Part shown: one piece after another, positions 10,127-19,646 of the stretch | Layout: every line of letters begins with the position of its first letter | Numbering within the stretch: the first letter of the stretch is position 1 | Assembly: GCA_012523365.1 (NCBI GenBank) | Contig: JAAYIQ010000081.1 | Span: 1-58,960, forward strand | Reading direction: 5' to 3' | Source: Clostridiaceae bacterium | Lineage (GTDB): Bacteria > Bacillota > Clostridia > Saccharofermentanales > Saccharofermentanaceae | Length of the DNA stretch: 58,960 nucleotides | Notes under the pieces: generated by a model | The model's input: the letters and a program-made list of their open reading frames with translations, nothing else | Database searches by the model: none | Told to the model about the DNA's origin: nothing | Translations under genes and position numbers: made by a program

Positions 10127-11500
10127 TTAACGGAATTTCTCCATTTGCTTCAGTTCTTTTTCAACCGCTGATGGCGAGGGTGCGCCGGTGATGTTGCGGT
10201 TCTCAACGCATGTCCGAATGGCGATCGCATCGTAGACATCTTTCTCGAAAAGATCCGAAAATCCCCGTAAAACGGTTATGTCCACGTCATCTAAGGCAAT
10301 GGAACGTTCGATGCAATAGCTGACCAATTTCCCGGAAACTTCATGGGCGTCCCGAAAGGGCAGACCCTTACGGACCAGATAGTCCGCCAAATCTGTCGCG
10401 TTTGAGAAACCGCCCTTGGCCGCGTCCAGCAATCTCTGTTCTTTGAACTTCATCGTTTGAACCATTCCGGTAAACGGCGGAAGGACCGATTGTAGTGTGT
10501 CGAGAGCATCAAAAAGTGCCTCCTGAACTTCCTGCATATCCTTGTTATAAGTCATCGGAAGCCCTTTCATGATCACCAAAAGAGCAATGAGATCACCGAA
10601 AACCCGGCCGGTCTTCCCGCGGGTCAACTCCGCTATATCCGGATTTTTCTTCTGGGGCATGATGGAAGATCCGGTCGAGTAGGCGTCATCCAGTTCGACA
10701 AATCCGAATTCCTGACTGGCCCACAAGATTATATCTTCCGAAAAACGGGACAGATGCATCATTAAGATCGACAAAGCCCCGACCAATTCAATCGCGAAAT
10801 CCCGGTCTGCGACACCGTCCATACTGTTGCGTGTGACCCCGTTCAGTCCGAGTTCCATTGCGACCGATTCGCGATCCAACGGATAAGTGGTACCGGCCAT
10901 TGAACCGGATCCCAAAGGAGATATGCACGCTCTGCGAACCGCATCGTCGATACGACCGACGTCGCGTTCCAACATTGAGATATATGCGCTCAGATGATGG
11001 GCGACCGTAATCGGCTGTGCTCTCTGAAGATGTGTGTATCCGGGCATATAGGTGGTCAAGTTTTCCTTCGCGCGTCCGACCAGAGTGTGGTGGAGGTTGA
11101 GGATCATCGTGCGAATACCCTTGATCCGGTTGATTGAATACAAGCGCTGATCCAGTGCAACCTGGTCGTTACGGCTTCTTCCGGTATGAAGCCGCTTGCC
11201 GGCATCTCCGATCCGCTTCGTGAGTTCCTCCTCGATATACATATGAATGTCTTCGGCATCAGATTCGAATGTCAGTTTGCCGTTTTCGATATCGCTGAGA
11301 ATTCCGGCCAGACCGTTCTCAATCAGTTCGGCATCGGACTCGGAGATGATCCCTTGCTTAAAAAGCATATGACAATGCGCAACACTACCATTAATATCCT
11401 CGGCAAACATCCGAGAATCAAAAGGAAGGGAGGAGTTGAAGTCGTTCACTGTTGAGTCCAGTTGCTTCTTAAAACGGCCGGACCACATCAATTTGGCCAA
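10127..11500 (-). CDS. argH: Argininosuccinate lyase
   Basis: 457 residues. It cleaves argininosuccinate to arginine and fumarate, the last step of arginine synthesis. The fumarase/aspartase-superfamily signature GSSIMPQKKNPD is intact (near residue 280). The substrate-binding segments TGRSRNDQVALD and YTHLQRAQP are also present, as is the N-terminal MWSGRF that begins most family members. The start is a TTG at 11500, five bases after AGGTGG; the next ATG would be spaced too far from it. It lies 14 bases downstream of argG in the same operon. The TPR gene converges from the other side with only 28 bases between, and no obvious terminator lies there. Confidence 0.95.
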   Translation of the reverse strand: MAKLMWSGRFKKQLDSTVNDFNSSLPFDSRMFAEDINGSVAHCHMLFKQGIISESDAELIENGLAGILSDIENGKLTFESDAEDIHMYIEEELTKRIGDAGKRLHTGRSRNDQVALDQRLYSINRIKGIRTMILNLHHTLVGRAKENLTTYMPGYTHLQRAQPITVAHHLSAYISMLERDVGRIDDAVRRACISPLGSGSMAGTTYPLDRESVAMELGLNGVTRNSMDGVADRDFAIELVGALSILMMHLSRFSEDIILWASQEFGFVELDDAYSTGSSIMPQKKNPDIAELTRGKTGRVFGDLIALLVIMKGLPMTYNKDMQEVQEALFDALDTLQSVLPPFTGMVQTMKFKEQRLLDAAKGGFSNATDLADYLVRKGLPFRDAHEVSGKLVSYCIERSIALDDVDITVLRGFSDLFEKDVYDAIAIRTCVENRNITGAPSPSAVEKELKQMEKFR

Positions 11501-11514
11501 AATTCCACCTCTTT

Positions 11515-12732
11515 TCAGTCTTGTAGGTCATTCTTCATTTTCATTTTAGCGACGACTTTCATCGGAAGCCCGAAGCAATTGATAAATCCTGTCGCGTCAC
11601 TTTGGTCATATACATCATCAGCAGAGAATGTCGCGATTGCTTCATCGTAGAGAGAGTAAGGAGAAACGGTCCCGGCGGGCATACAATTGCCCTTATAGAG
11701 TTTCAGACGGACATCTCCGGTTACCGTTTTCTGTGTTTGATCGACAAAAGCAGACAAGGCCTCGCGTAAAGGGTGGAACCACTGACCGTAATACACCAAC
11801 TCGGCAAAGCGCTGTGCGACCAAGTCTTTATAATGAAGGGTATCACGATCAAGAGTCAGAAGCTCAAGCTCCCGATGAGCGGCATAAAGAACCGTTCCGC
11901 CCGGAGTTTCATAGACTCCTCGTGATTTCATCCCGACGAGGCGATTCTCAACCATATCGGCGATTCCGACTCCGTTTTCACCGGCGACCTGATTCAGCTT
12001 CTTCAACAGATCGACGGGAGCGTATTCTTTACCGTCGATCCGCTTCGGAATTCCCGCCTCAAATGATACCGTCACGTAAGACGGTTGATCCGGAGCCTCT
12101 TCCGGTGATTTCATCAACTTCAGTATCTTACTGTAGTTCGGTTCGTTGGCCGGATCTTCCAGATCCATTCCTTCGTGCGAAAGATGCCAAAGATTCTCAT
12201 CCATCGAGTAATTGGCTTCCTTGGTGACCGGAACTGGAATATTCCTTGCCATCGCGTAATCAATCTCCTCGTCACGTGATTTGATATCCCAAATTCTCCA
12301 AGGAGCAATGATCTTCATTTCAGGTGCGAGCGCCTTGATTGTGAGTTCGAAGCGAACCTGGTCGTTTCCTTTTCCGGTACAACCGTGCGCGATGGCGGTA
12401 CAGCCTTCGCGCTTGGCAATTTCGACCATCCTTTTGGCAATAACGGGGCGGGCGAAGGATGTGCCAAGAAGATACTTGCCCTCATAAATCGCGCCGGCTT
12501 TCAATGTGGGGTAAATATAGTCGGTGATAAACTCCTCGCTGATGTCTTCGACAAAGCAGGCGGAAGCACCGCAATCAATCGCTTTCTTGATCAGGAATTC
12601 TTTGTCAATACCAATACCGACTTCGCCTGCCATTGCGATCACTTCGCAATCATAGTGCTCAAGAAGCCACGGGATGATGATTGAAGTGTCCAGTCCTCCG
12701 GAATAAGCGAGTAGAATTTTTTCCTTAGCCAT
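11515..12732 (-). CDS. argG: Argininosuccinate synthase
   Basis: 405 residues. It joins citrulline and aspartate with ATP to give argininosuccinate in the cytoplasm. The N-type ATP pyrophosphatase loop [10 protein letters not shown] is at residues 8-17. The conserved segments [14 protein letters not shown] (near 115) and [14 protein letters not shown] (near 175) contact ATP and substrate. I chose the ATG at 12732 because GGAGG lies five bases before it; an upstream in-frame ATG at 12750 would put that site inside the gene. It is the first gene of argGH, with a strong promoter upstream and an ARG-box-like site further up. The matching regulator gene argR is in this window at 42358. Confidence 0.96.
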   Translation of the reverse strand: MAKEKILLAYSGGLDTSIIIPWLLEHYDCEVIAMAGEVGIGIDKEFLIKKAIDCGASACFVEDISEEFITDYIYPTLKAGAIYEGKYLLGTSFARPVIAKRMVEIAKREGCTAIAHGCTGKGNDQVRFELTIKALAPEMKIIAPWRIWDIKSRDEEIDYAMARNIPVPVTKEANYSMDENLWHLSHEGMDLEDPANEPNYSKILKLMKSPEEAPDQPSYVTVSFEAGIPKRIDGKEYAPVDLLKKLNQVAGENGVGIADMVENRLVGMKSRGVYETPGGTVLYAAHRELELLTLDRDTLHYKDLVAQRFAELVYYGQWFHPLREALSAFVDQTQKTVTGDVRLKLYKGNCMPAGTVSPYSLYDEAIATFSADDVYDQSDATGFINCFGLPMKVVAKMKMKNDLQD

Positions 12733-12780
12733 AATGCCTCCAAAATGCATAAATATAAAAATGAACGTATAAATATAAGA

Positions 12781-12809
12781 ATTGTAGCAGATGATTCGGA
12801 CGGAGTCAA
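12781..12809 (-). promoter_or_regulatory. Promoter of argG-argH (TTGACT-17-TACAAT)
   Basis: On the minus strand a -35 TTGACT (12809-12804) and a -10 TACAAT (12786-12781) are separated by exactly 17 bases. Transcription should start near 12774, leaving about 40 bases of leader before argG. Both hexamers are close to the vegetative sigma-factor consensus. Confidence 0.75.
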
Positions 12810-12861
12810 CATCAATATTTTAGTATTCTAATAGCAACAATACAAGCGGCAAGTTCAGATC

Positions 12862-12875
12862 TGCATATTTGTGCA
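12862..12875. promoter_or_regulatory. Possible ARG box (ArgR operator)
   Basis: The sequence TGCATATTTGTGCA is a near-perfect 5-4-5 palindrome like the known ARG box core (TGAAT, four A/T, ATTCA). It lies about 50 bases upstream of the argG -35 and about 20 bases before the -35 of the divergent aminotransferase gene, so it could serve either. An ArgR gene is present in the window. The match to consensus is incomplete, so this is an inference. Confidence 0.35.
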
Positions 12876-12895
12876 TTTTCGGAAAATATAATCGC

Positions 12896-12924
12896 TTTAC
12901 GCTTTCATATTGGTAGGGTAAAAT
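12896..12924 (+). promoter_or_regulatory. Promoter of the aminotransferase gene (TTTACG-17-TAAAAT)
   Basis: A -35 TTTACG (12896-12901) and a -10 TAAAAT (12919-12924) are 17 bases apart, about 70 bases before the ATG at 12994. No other good promoter is seen in this divergent intergenic region. Confidence 0.55.
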
Positions 12925-12993
12925 CATAAATGACTCCGCAGAACGTCGTCGGTACGTCTGTGAAATTCCGTTAACCGATTATGAAGGAGAATT

Positions 12994-13893
12994 ATGTCGT
13001 TTCCGATTATTGAGCGCCCGAAGGGTGAGTATTGTATATGTAACGGTGAAAAAATTCATTATGGTTCCGAGACGGGAAAACTTCTGATGAGTCCCGTTGA
13101 GGATACGATCTATTACGAGTCGATTCGTTTTCGTGATTATGTGATGGTGTTTTTCGAGGATCATATGCTTCGACTGTACCGATCGGTCATGGCCAAGGAG
13201 GCATTTGATTTTGACTCGGAACTCATATATGAGCAAGCGGAACAACTGATTCGGGATCAGGCGGAAGGATCCGACGGCAATTTGCGGATTGTATTGACCA
13301 GAGATACATCGGTCGTTCATTTGTCCGATGCCGTTTATCCAGATCCCTGCCTTTTTCAAAAGGGCATCGTTGCGGCGACGCTTGAATGGGAGCGTGTAGA
13401 GCCGCAGATCAAGGTTTTTCGGGGAGACTATAAGACGGCGGTAGCCGAGAGGTTGAACGACCGAACCTCTTACGGGATTCCATATGAGGTTATATTGGTA
13501 AATTCGGATGGTAAAATTACCGAAGGGAGCCGATCGAACTTTTTCGTTCTGCACGGGGATACTGTTTATTCTCCACCGGAATCGACGATCCTCATCGGAA
13601 TTACCAGAAAATATGTTATGAAAGCATTAAGTGAGGCGAGTCTTCATTATGAAGAGCGGACATTTTCTCTTGACGAAATATCAAAGATGAGAGATGATCC
13701 GTCTTTCGCTCTGGCGGACACGGCGGTTTTTGTGACCAGTTCTCCTTTTGATATCCTCCCGATCGCTTCCATCGACGATGAGCGTTTCCTTTCTTCCGAG
13801 AATCAATCCCTTATCCGGATATCGGAAGCTTACATGCGGATCTTAGAGCAATACATTGACACCAGGCGGATCCCCGTTGAGCCGGGGCAATAA
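12994..13893 (+). CDS. Class IV aminotransferase (branched-chain aminotransferase / aminodeoxychorismate lyase type)
   Basis: 299 residues. The PLP lysine lies in FRGDYKTAVAERL (near residue 150). The PLP-phosphate motif TEGSRSNFFV (near 177) is intact, as is the later ILIGITRKYV loop. The fold-type IV family includes branched-chain and D-amino acid aminotransferases and 4-amino-4-deoxychorismate lyase. The motifs seen do not separate these, and there is no pab or ilv gene nearby. It starts at an ATG with AAGGAG seven bases upstream. It is followed 25 bases later by htpG, so these are likely cotranscribed from the promoter at 12896. Confidence 0.85.
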   Translation: MSFPIIERPKGEYCICNGEKIHYGSETGKLLMSPVEDTIYYESIRFRDYVMVFFEDHMLRLYRSVMAKEAFDFDSELIYEQAEQLIRDQAEGSDGNLRIVLTRDTSVVHLSDAVYPDPCLFQKGIVAATLEWERVEPQIKVFRGDYKTAVAERLNDRTSYGIPYEVILVNSDGKITEGSRSNFFVLHGDTVYSPPESTILIGITRKYVMKALSEASLHYEERTFSLDEISKMRDDPSFALADTAVFVTSSPFDILPIASIDDERFLSSENQSLIRISEAYMRILEQYIDTRRIPVEPGQ

Positions 13894-13918
13894 TAACTAT
13901 TTCAAGGAGGCTGATTCT

Positions 13919-15844
13919 ATGACAACCCGTTCCGGAAAAGTGACAGTAACAACCGAAAACATCTTTCCGATCATTCGAAAATGGCTCTATACGGACCATG
14001 ATATTTTTGTTCGGGAGTTGGTATCAAATTCGGCGGATGCTATTTCAAAAATGAAACGAATTATTGATTTAGGTGAGGCGGGAAGCCTTACCGAAGGAGC
14101 TTTTCGAATTGATGTTACATTTGACGCCAAGAATTCGTGCCTTTCGTTTTCCGATAACGGAATCGGAATGACGGCAGAAGAAATTGATAAGTATATCAAT
14201 CAGATTGCTTTCTCGGGAGCGATGGATTTTGTCGAAAAATACAAAGAGCAGAGCTCTGATGACAGCGGGATAATCGGTCATTTCGGACTTGGCTTTTATT
14301 CAGCTTTTATGGTTGCGGATAAGGTTTCGATTGAAACAAAGTCGTTTGTTGACGGCGAAAATGCCGTTAAATGGGAATCGGAGGACGGAATGGAGTACAC
14401 GATCTCGCCGTCTTCCCGAACGGATCGCGGAACGACGATATCGCTGTATCTGTCAGAAGAAGCCGCGAGTATTTTCGACGCATTAAAGACGAAAGAAATT
14501 CTGAAAAAATACTGCTCTTATATTCCATACCCGCTGTTTTTCCGTGACTTGGAACAGCAGGAATTAAGCACTGAAAGGGAAAAAGAGAAGGCAGCTGAAG
14601 CTTCCGAGAAGAATGAAGAATACTCGGAGTCGGTCTACGAACCGGAACGGATCAATCCCAAGGAGCCGCTGTGGACGAAGGCGCCCAAAGATTGTACGAC
14701 AAGTGATTATATCTCTTTCTACCACGATGTGTTCCCCGATGTCCGGGACCCTCTTTTCTGGATTCACCTGAATCTCGATTATCCGTTTAAACTTCAGGGT
14801 ATCCTGTATTTCCCCAAAACAGATAACATTTACCAAACACTCGAGGGCAGAATCAAGATCTATAATCAACAGGTGTTTGTCGCGGATAACATTGAAGAAA
14901 TTATTCCGGATTTCTTGTTCTTGCTTCGCGGTTGTCTGGACTGTACGGATCTTCCCCTGAATGTTTCAAGATCGGCGCTTCAGCAGGATGAGTACGTGAA
15001 GAAGCTTTCGACACACATCATTCGCAAGGTGTCCGATAAACTCTCGGAGATCATGAAACACGAGCGTTCCGCATATGAGTCCTATTGGTCGGATATCGGC
15101 GTTTTCGTGAAATACGGGATGATGAAAGAGGATAAATTCTATGAAAAGGCAAAGGATGTCCTCCTTTTTAAGACCGTCGACGGCAGTTATAAGACGTACG
15201 GCGAACTGCTGACAGATAAAGACAGTATTCGTTATACCCGGGATCCGGATCGTCAGGCGACCTATGTAGACATCAGCAGGGAGAAAGGCTTTGAGGTTGT
15301 CATTCTCTCGGATGAAATCGACCCCAATTTCATTTCCTTCATGGAATACAAGAATCCGCAGAATCGATTCATGCGGGTCGATGCAGAACTTTCCGGTGAA
15401 GCAGGACCCGCGGTTGAGCAGGAAGCTCTTCGCGATCTGTTCAGGAGCGCCACCGGCGACGATAAACTGGATGTCTCATTGATCTCTCTTGGCGCGGAAC
15501 AGCTTCCGGTTTTCATTCGAGAAACCGAAGAGGCTCGTCGTATGCAAGAGATGAAGAAGCAGTTCGAAAAGATGAGAAAACCGGGGGAGGATGACCCATA
15601 TCAGGATCTGGATTCAATGTTTCCGGAAAAAAGTGATCTGGTGGTCAATTCGGACCATCCCCTCATCATCCGGCTTCAAACCTTAAAGGAGACTGCCGAA
15701 GAGAAAGAAGAACTTCATAAACTCTGCTTGCACTTGTATGATATGGCCCGGTTAAATCACGGTTCACTGTCGGCCGATGGACTCAAACGATTCTTGAAGA
15801 CACAATCAGAATGGCTTCTGAAGTTATCCGGAGACATCAAATAA
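13919..15844 (+). CDS. htpG: Molecular chaperone HtpG (Hsp90)
   Basis: 641 residues, a normal bacterial Hsp90 length. The N-terminal GHKL ATPase motifs are intact: RELVSNSADAI with the catalytic Glu, DNGIGM, and GHFGLGFYSAFMV for the lid. The middle domain includes LPLNVSRSALQQ, with the conserved Arg that reaches the ATP. A charged linker lies at about residues 215-245 (EREKEKAAEASEKNEEYSE). The C-terminal dimer domain is present. The start at 13919 has AAGGAGG eight bases before; the longer in-frame start at 13856 would overlap the aminotransferase gene. ATP-driven folding of client proteins in the cytoplasm is the known role. Confidence 0.96.
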   Translation: MTTRSGKVTVTTENIFPIIRKWLYTDHDIFVRELVSNSADAISKMKRIIDLGEAGSLTEGAFRIDVTFDAKNSCLSFSDNGIGMTAEEIDKYINQIAFSGAMDFVEKYKEQSSDDSGIIGHFGLGFYSAFMVADKVSIETKSFVDGENAVKWESEDGMEYTISPSSRTDRGTTISLYLSEEAASIFDALKTKEILKKYCSYIPYPLFFRDLEQQELSTEREKEKAAEASEKNEEYSESVYEPERINPKEPLWTKAPKDCTTSDYISFYHDVFPDVRDPLFWIHLNLDYPFKLQGILYFPKTDNIYQTLEGRIKIYNQQVFVADNIEEIIPDFLFLLRGCLDCTDLPLNVSRSALQQDEYVKKLSTHIIRKVSDKLSEIMKHERSAYESYWSDIGVFVKYGMMKEDKFYEKAKDVLLFKTVDGSYKTYGELLTDKDSIRYTRDPDRQATYVDISREKGFEVVILSDEIDPNFISFMEYKNPQNRFMRVDAELSGEAGPAVEQEALRDLFRSATGDDKLDVSLISLGAEQLPVFIRETEEARRMQEMKKQFEKMRKPGEDDPYQDLDSMFPEKSDLVVNSDHPLIIRLQTLKETAEEKEELHKLCLHLYDMARLNHGSLSADGLKRFLKTQSEWLLKLSGDIK

Positions 15845-15863
15845 AGATCGCGGAGGTTGAATT

Positions 15864-18800
15864 ATGAGTCGGACTATCGTCTATCGGGTTTTTTCGGAGA
15901 AAAAGCCGGAATATGCGGTCGAGGCGGAACAGATATGTAAGGACGTCCGATCGGATCTGTCCGTTCAGACGGTAGAAAGGGTTCGGGTCATAAACAGGTA
16001 TGATGTGTCCGGCATCAATGACGCCGAGTACAAGCAGGCCAGAAATATTGTTTTTTCCGAACCGCCGGTAGACTATGTGTACGACGAATCCGTAGATCTT
16101 TCCGATGCCTGTCATATTCTTGCGGTCGAATCGCTTCCCGGGCAATACGATCAACGGGCTGATTCAGCGGCGCAGTGTATTCAGATCATTACACAAAAGG
16201 ATCAGCCGAAGGTCCGCACCGCCAAACTCTATGTTTTTTACGGCTCTTTAACGGATGAGCAGAAGCAGAAAATTGCCGGATATCTGATCAACCCCGTCGA
16301 AGCCAGATCCGCCGAATTGCGGAAGCCGGAATCGCTGGAAGATTCGCTGACTCTGCCCGATGATATTGAGACGATCAAGGGATTTATCTCGATGGATGAG
16401 TTGTCACTTCAAACGCTTCTATCCGAGATGGGATTGGCGATGTCCGTCGATGACCTGGTTTTTACCAGGGATTTCTTTTTGGATATCGGAAGGGACCCGA
16501 CGATTACCGAGATCCGGGTTTTGGATACATATTGGTCCGATCATTGCCGTCATACGACTTTTTTGACCAAACTGAATGAAGTACGGATTGAAGGCGACTC
16601 GGATATATCACGCGAGTTATCCGAGACTTATAAAGAGTACGAAGCCAGCAGGACAATGATTTACGGCGAGAGAATCGATCAGAAACCGGTCTGCCTGATG
16701 GACCTGGCGACGATGGCAATGAAACGATTAAATGCGGAGGGAAAGCTTCGGGATCTGGATGAATCGGAGGAAATTAATGCCTGCTCGATAAAAATCAAGG
16801 TTGACGTTGACGGACTAAACGAGGACTATCTTCTGATGTTTAAAAACGAGACACACAACCACCCGACCGAAATCGAGCCGTTCGGAGGTGCCGCAACTTG
16901 TCTGGGCGGCGCGATTCGTGATCCGCTTTCCGGGCGATCTTATGTTTATCAAGCCATGAGAGTGACCGGGGCCGGCGATCCGACAGTTCCCGTTTCCGAT
17001 ACTCTGCCCGGCAAACTGTCTCAGAAGAAGCTTGTTCGAACCGCTGCGGCGGGCTACAGTTCATACGGTAATCAGATCGGCCTGGCGACCGGTTTGGTCG
17101 AGGAGTTATACCACCCCGGATATGTTGCCAAGAGGATGGAGATCGGCGCGGTGATCGGCGCGGCGCCGTTGTCCCATGTCGTGCGCGAAAAGCCGGAAGA
17201 TGGCGACATTGTTGTATTGATCGGAGGAAGAACCGGACGTGACGGAATCGGCGGCGCAACCGGTTCGTCAAAAGCTCATGATGAGACTTCGGTTATTCGT
17301 TGCGGTGCCGAGGTTCAAAAGGGTAATCCCCCCACGGAAAGAAAAATTCAGCGCCTGTTCCGGAAACCTGAGGTTTCGCGAATGATTATCCGATGCAACG
17401 ATTTCGGTGCCGGCGGAGTCTCGGTTGCGATCGGAGAGCTCGCAGACGGAATCGACATTAACCTCGACTTTGTGCCCAAGAAATACGAAGGGCTGGACGG
17501 TACTGAACTTGCGATTTCAGAGTCGCAGGAGCGGATGGCTGTTGTCATTAAGAGGTCTGATCTTGAACGGTTTTTTGTGGAAGCCGCGGCGGAGAACCTC
17601 GAAGCGACAGTGGTTGCCTCTGTCACGGAGAAACCGCATATGGTGATGCGGTGGCGAAATAAGGTGATTGTTGATCTTCCGCGATCGTTTATCGACACAC
17701 ACGGGGCACCCGCTTATTCATCGGTTACCGTTGTTCCCCCGGATATGAGTTCGGTGTACCCGGATTCGCCGGGAATATCGGTAAATAACGATGATTTCCA
17801 TTCCTCACTCGTGAACACGCTTTCGTCCGTTAACGCATGTTCACAAAAGGGACTGGTTCAGCGTTTTGATTCGACGATCGGCGCCGCTACGGTTTTCATG
17901 CCGTATGGCGGTAAATATCAATCTTCGCCCGAAGAGGGGATGATATGTAAAATTCCCGTTTCGGACGGCGAAACGAATACTGCTTCCGTTATGACGTACG
18001 GTTTTGACCCGTATTTTTCGGAATGGAGCCCATACCACGGGTCATATCACGCGGTTGTCGATTCCCTGTTAAAACTTGCGGTCATCGGCGCGGATCCTTT
18101 CACAGCCCGACTAACATTTCAAGAGTATTTTGAGCGATTGACGACACGAGAGTCCTGGGGAAAACCGACTGCGGCTCTTCTCGGAGCTTTTAGGGCGCAA
18201 CTGGATTACGGCACTCCTTCGATCGGAGGGAAGGACAGTATGTCGGGAAGTTTTCGTGATATCCATGTTCCCCCGACACTGGTATCTTTTGCGGTCGCGA
18301 CAATGGCTGCCGGTAAAGCCGTATCTGCGGTTCTTTCGGTACCCGGCGAGAAATTATACGTAATCCGACTTGCCCGGTCCGATAAAGCCACATATAAGAA
18401 GGATCATGTCATTCGTGTGTTTAAGGCAATCGGGCAAATGCAGGAAAGAGGTCAAATTATTACCGCCGCAGTTGTACGTTCTTCGGGTATCGCCACAAGA
18501 GTTGCTCAGATGTGTTTCGGTAACAAAGTCGGATTCACCTTTGACGACTCATGGAGTGTGGAATCGCTGTTTTCCAAGACACTCGGATGTGTCATTCTAT
18601 CGGTTCGCGACGGTAATGCGGTTGAGAAGATCGAGTCCGTCGGCGGGCGGTACCTCGGAAAAACGAATGAATCCGGGATGATAGCATGGAGAGATGTCAT
18701 TGTATCTTTGGATGAAGCAAAGGAAGCATACGAGGGTAAATTGGAGCCGATATTTCCGACACGAAAAGTCGAGAAATCGCTTTGTCCGTACGGTTCCATT

Positions 18801-19646
18801 TCCGCGAACGAGGAATACAAAGCTCCAAGTATTCTCAAAACCGTTAAGCCAACCGTGTTCATTCCCGTTTTCCCCGGCACGAATACCGAATACGATGCGG
18901 CAAGAGCGTTCGAAATTGCCGGTGCTCATGCGGATGTCATGGTGATCAGAAACCGTAATGCATCAGATATTGTCGAGTCATTATCGGCGATGAAGGATCG
19001 AATCAATCAAGCCCAGATGGTCATGTTACCCGGCGGTTTTTCGGGAGGTGACGAACCGGAAGGCTCCGCAAAGTTTATTGTTGCGGCACTTTTTAATCCG
19101 AATGTTTCCGAAGCCGTTCGCAAGCTTCTGACTCAGAGGGACGGCCTTATGCTCGGTATATGTAACGGCTTTCAGGCGTTGGTTAAGGTAGGGCTTCTGC
19201 CTCACGGCCAAATCACGGAATCCGGTCCGGACAGCCCAACCCTGACATTCAACCATATCGGACGACATCAATCCGTTTATGTCTCAACGCGTGTCGTTTC
19301 GACTCGTTCTCCATGGCTGGAGATGTGTCGGGAGGGTGATATATTTTCCGTACCGGTTTCTCACGGGGAGGGAAGATTTGTTGCGCCGGAAGCAACGCTT
19401 GAGCAGTTGTTCAGATCAGGCTCCGTAGCCACGGTCTACGTGGACGACCTTGGAAATCCGACAATGGAAACTGACTTCAATCCGAACGGTTCAGCATGCT
19501 CTATAGAAGGTATTCTGGCTTTGAACGGAAGGATATACGGGAAAATGAGTCATAACGAACGGTACGGAAAACATGTCGGCAAAAACATTCCCGGTAATAA
19601 GGATCAACGATTATTCGAGTCCGGGGTCAGGTATTTTATCGGATGA
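15864..19646 (+). CDS. purL: Phosphoribosylformylglycinamidine synthase, single-chain
   Basis: 1260 residues. It makes FGAM from FGAR, ATP and glutamine (step 4 of purine synthesis). Unlike the three-gene PurSLQ form of Bacillus, synthase and glutaminase are one chain here, as in the long clostridial PurL group. Visible features are the ATP-binding NETHNHPTEIEPFGGAAT segment (near residue 330), NDFGAGGVSVAIGELADG (near 515), GGKDSMSG (near 790), and the C-terminal glutaminase with FPGTNTEYDA, the Cys nucleophile in LGICNGFQALVK (near 1095) and the catalytic His in VSHGEGRF. No other purine gene is nearby. The stop overlaps the rsmA start (ATGA). Confidence 0.96.
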   Translation: MSRTIVYRVFSEKKPEYAVEAEQICKDVRSDLSVQTVERVRVINRYDVSGINDAEYKQARNIVFSEPPVDYVYDESVDLSDACHILAVESLPGQYDQRADSAAQCIQIITQKDQPKVRTAKLYVFYGSLTDEQKQKIAGYLINPVEARSAELRKPESLEDSLTLPDDIETIKGFISMDELSLQTLLSEMGLAMSVDDLVFTRDFFLDIGRDPTITEIRVLDTYWSDHCRHTTFLTKLNEVRIEGDSDISRELSETYKEYEASRTMIYGERIDQKPVCLMDLATMAMKRLNAEGKLRDLDESEEINACSIKIKVDVDGLNEDYLLMFKNETHNHPTEIEPFGGAATCLGGAIRDPLSGRSYVYQAMRVTGAGDPTVPVSDTLPGKLSQKKLVRTAAAGYSSYGNQIGLATGLVEELYHPGYVAKRMEIGAVIGAAPLSHVVREKPEDGDIVVLIGGRTGRDGIGGATGSSKAHDETSVIRCGAEVQKGNPPTERKIQRLFRKPEVSRMIIRCNDFGAGGVSVAIGELADGIDINLDFVPKKYEGLDGTELAISESQERMAVVIKRSDLERFFVEAAAENLEATVVASVTEKPHMVMRWRNKVIVDLPRSFIDTHGAPAYSSVTVVPPDMSSVYPDSPGISVNNDDFHSSLVNTLSSVNACSQKGLVQRFDSTIGAATVFMPYGGKYQSSPEEGMICKIPVSDGETNTASVMTYGFDPYFSEWSPYHGSYHAVVDSLLKLAVIGADPFTARLTFQEYFERLTTRESWGKPTAALLGAFRAQLDYGTPSIGGKDSMSGSFRDIHVPPTLVSFAVATMAAGKAVSAVLSVPGEKLYVIRLARSDKATYKKDHVIRVFKAIGQMQERGQIITAAVVRSSGIATRVAQMCFGNKVGFTFDDSWSVESLFSKTLGCVILSVRDGNAVEKIESVGGRYLGKTNESGMIAWRDVIVSLDEAKEAYEGKLEPIFPTRKVEKSLCPYGSISANEEYKAPSILKTVKPTVFIPVFPGTNTEYDAARAFEIAGAHADVMVIRNRNASDIVESLSAMKDRINQAQMVMLPGGFSGGDEPEGSAKFIVAALFNPNVSEAVRKLLTQRDGLMLGICNGFQALVKVGLLPHGQITESGPDSPTLTFNHIGRHQSVYVSTRVVSTRSPWLEMCREGDIFSVPVSHGEGRFVAPEATLEQLFRSGSVATVYVDDLGNPTMETDFNPNGSACSIEGILALNGRIYGKMSHNERYGKHVGKNIPGNKDQRLFESGVRYFIG

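Noticed and set aside
12751-12993. Riboswitch or T-box upstream of argG or the aminotransferase gene
   Set aside because: The argG leader is only about 40 bases and the aminotransferase leader about 60, with no T-box core or known aptamer motif.
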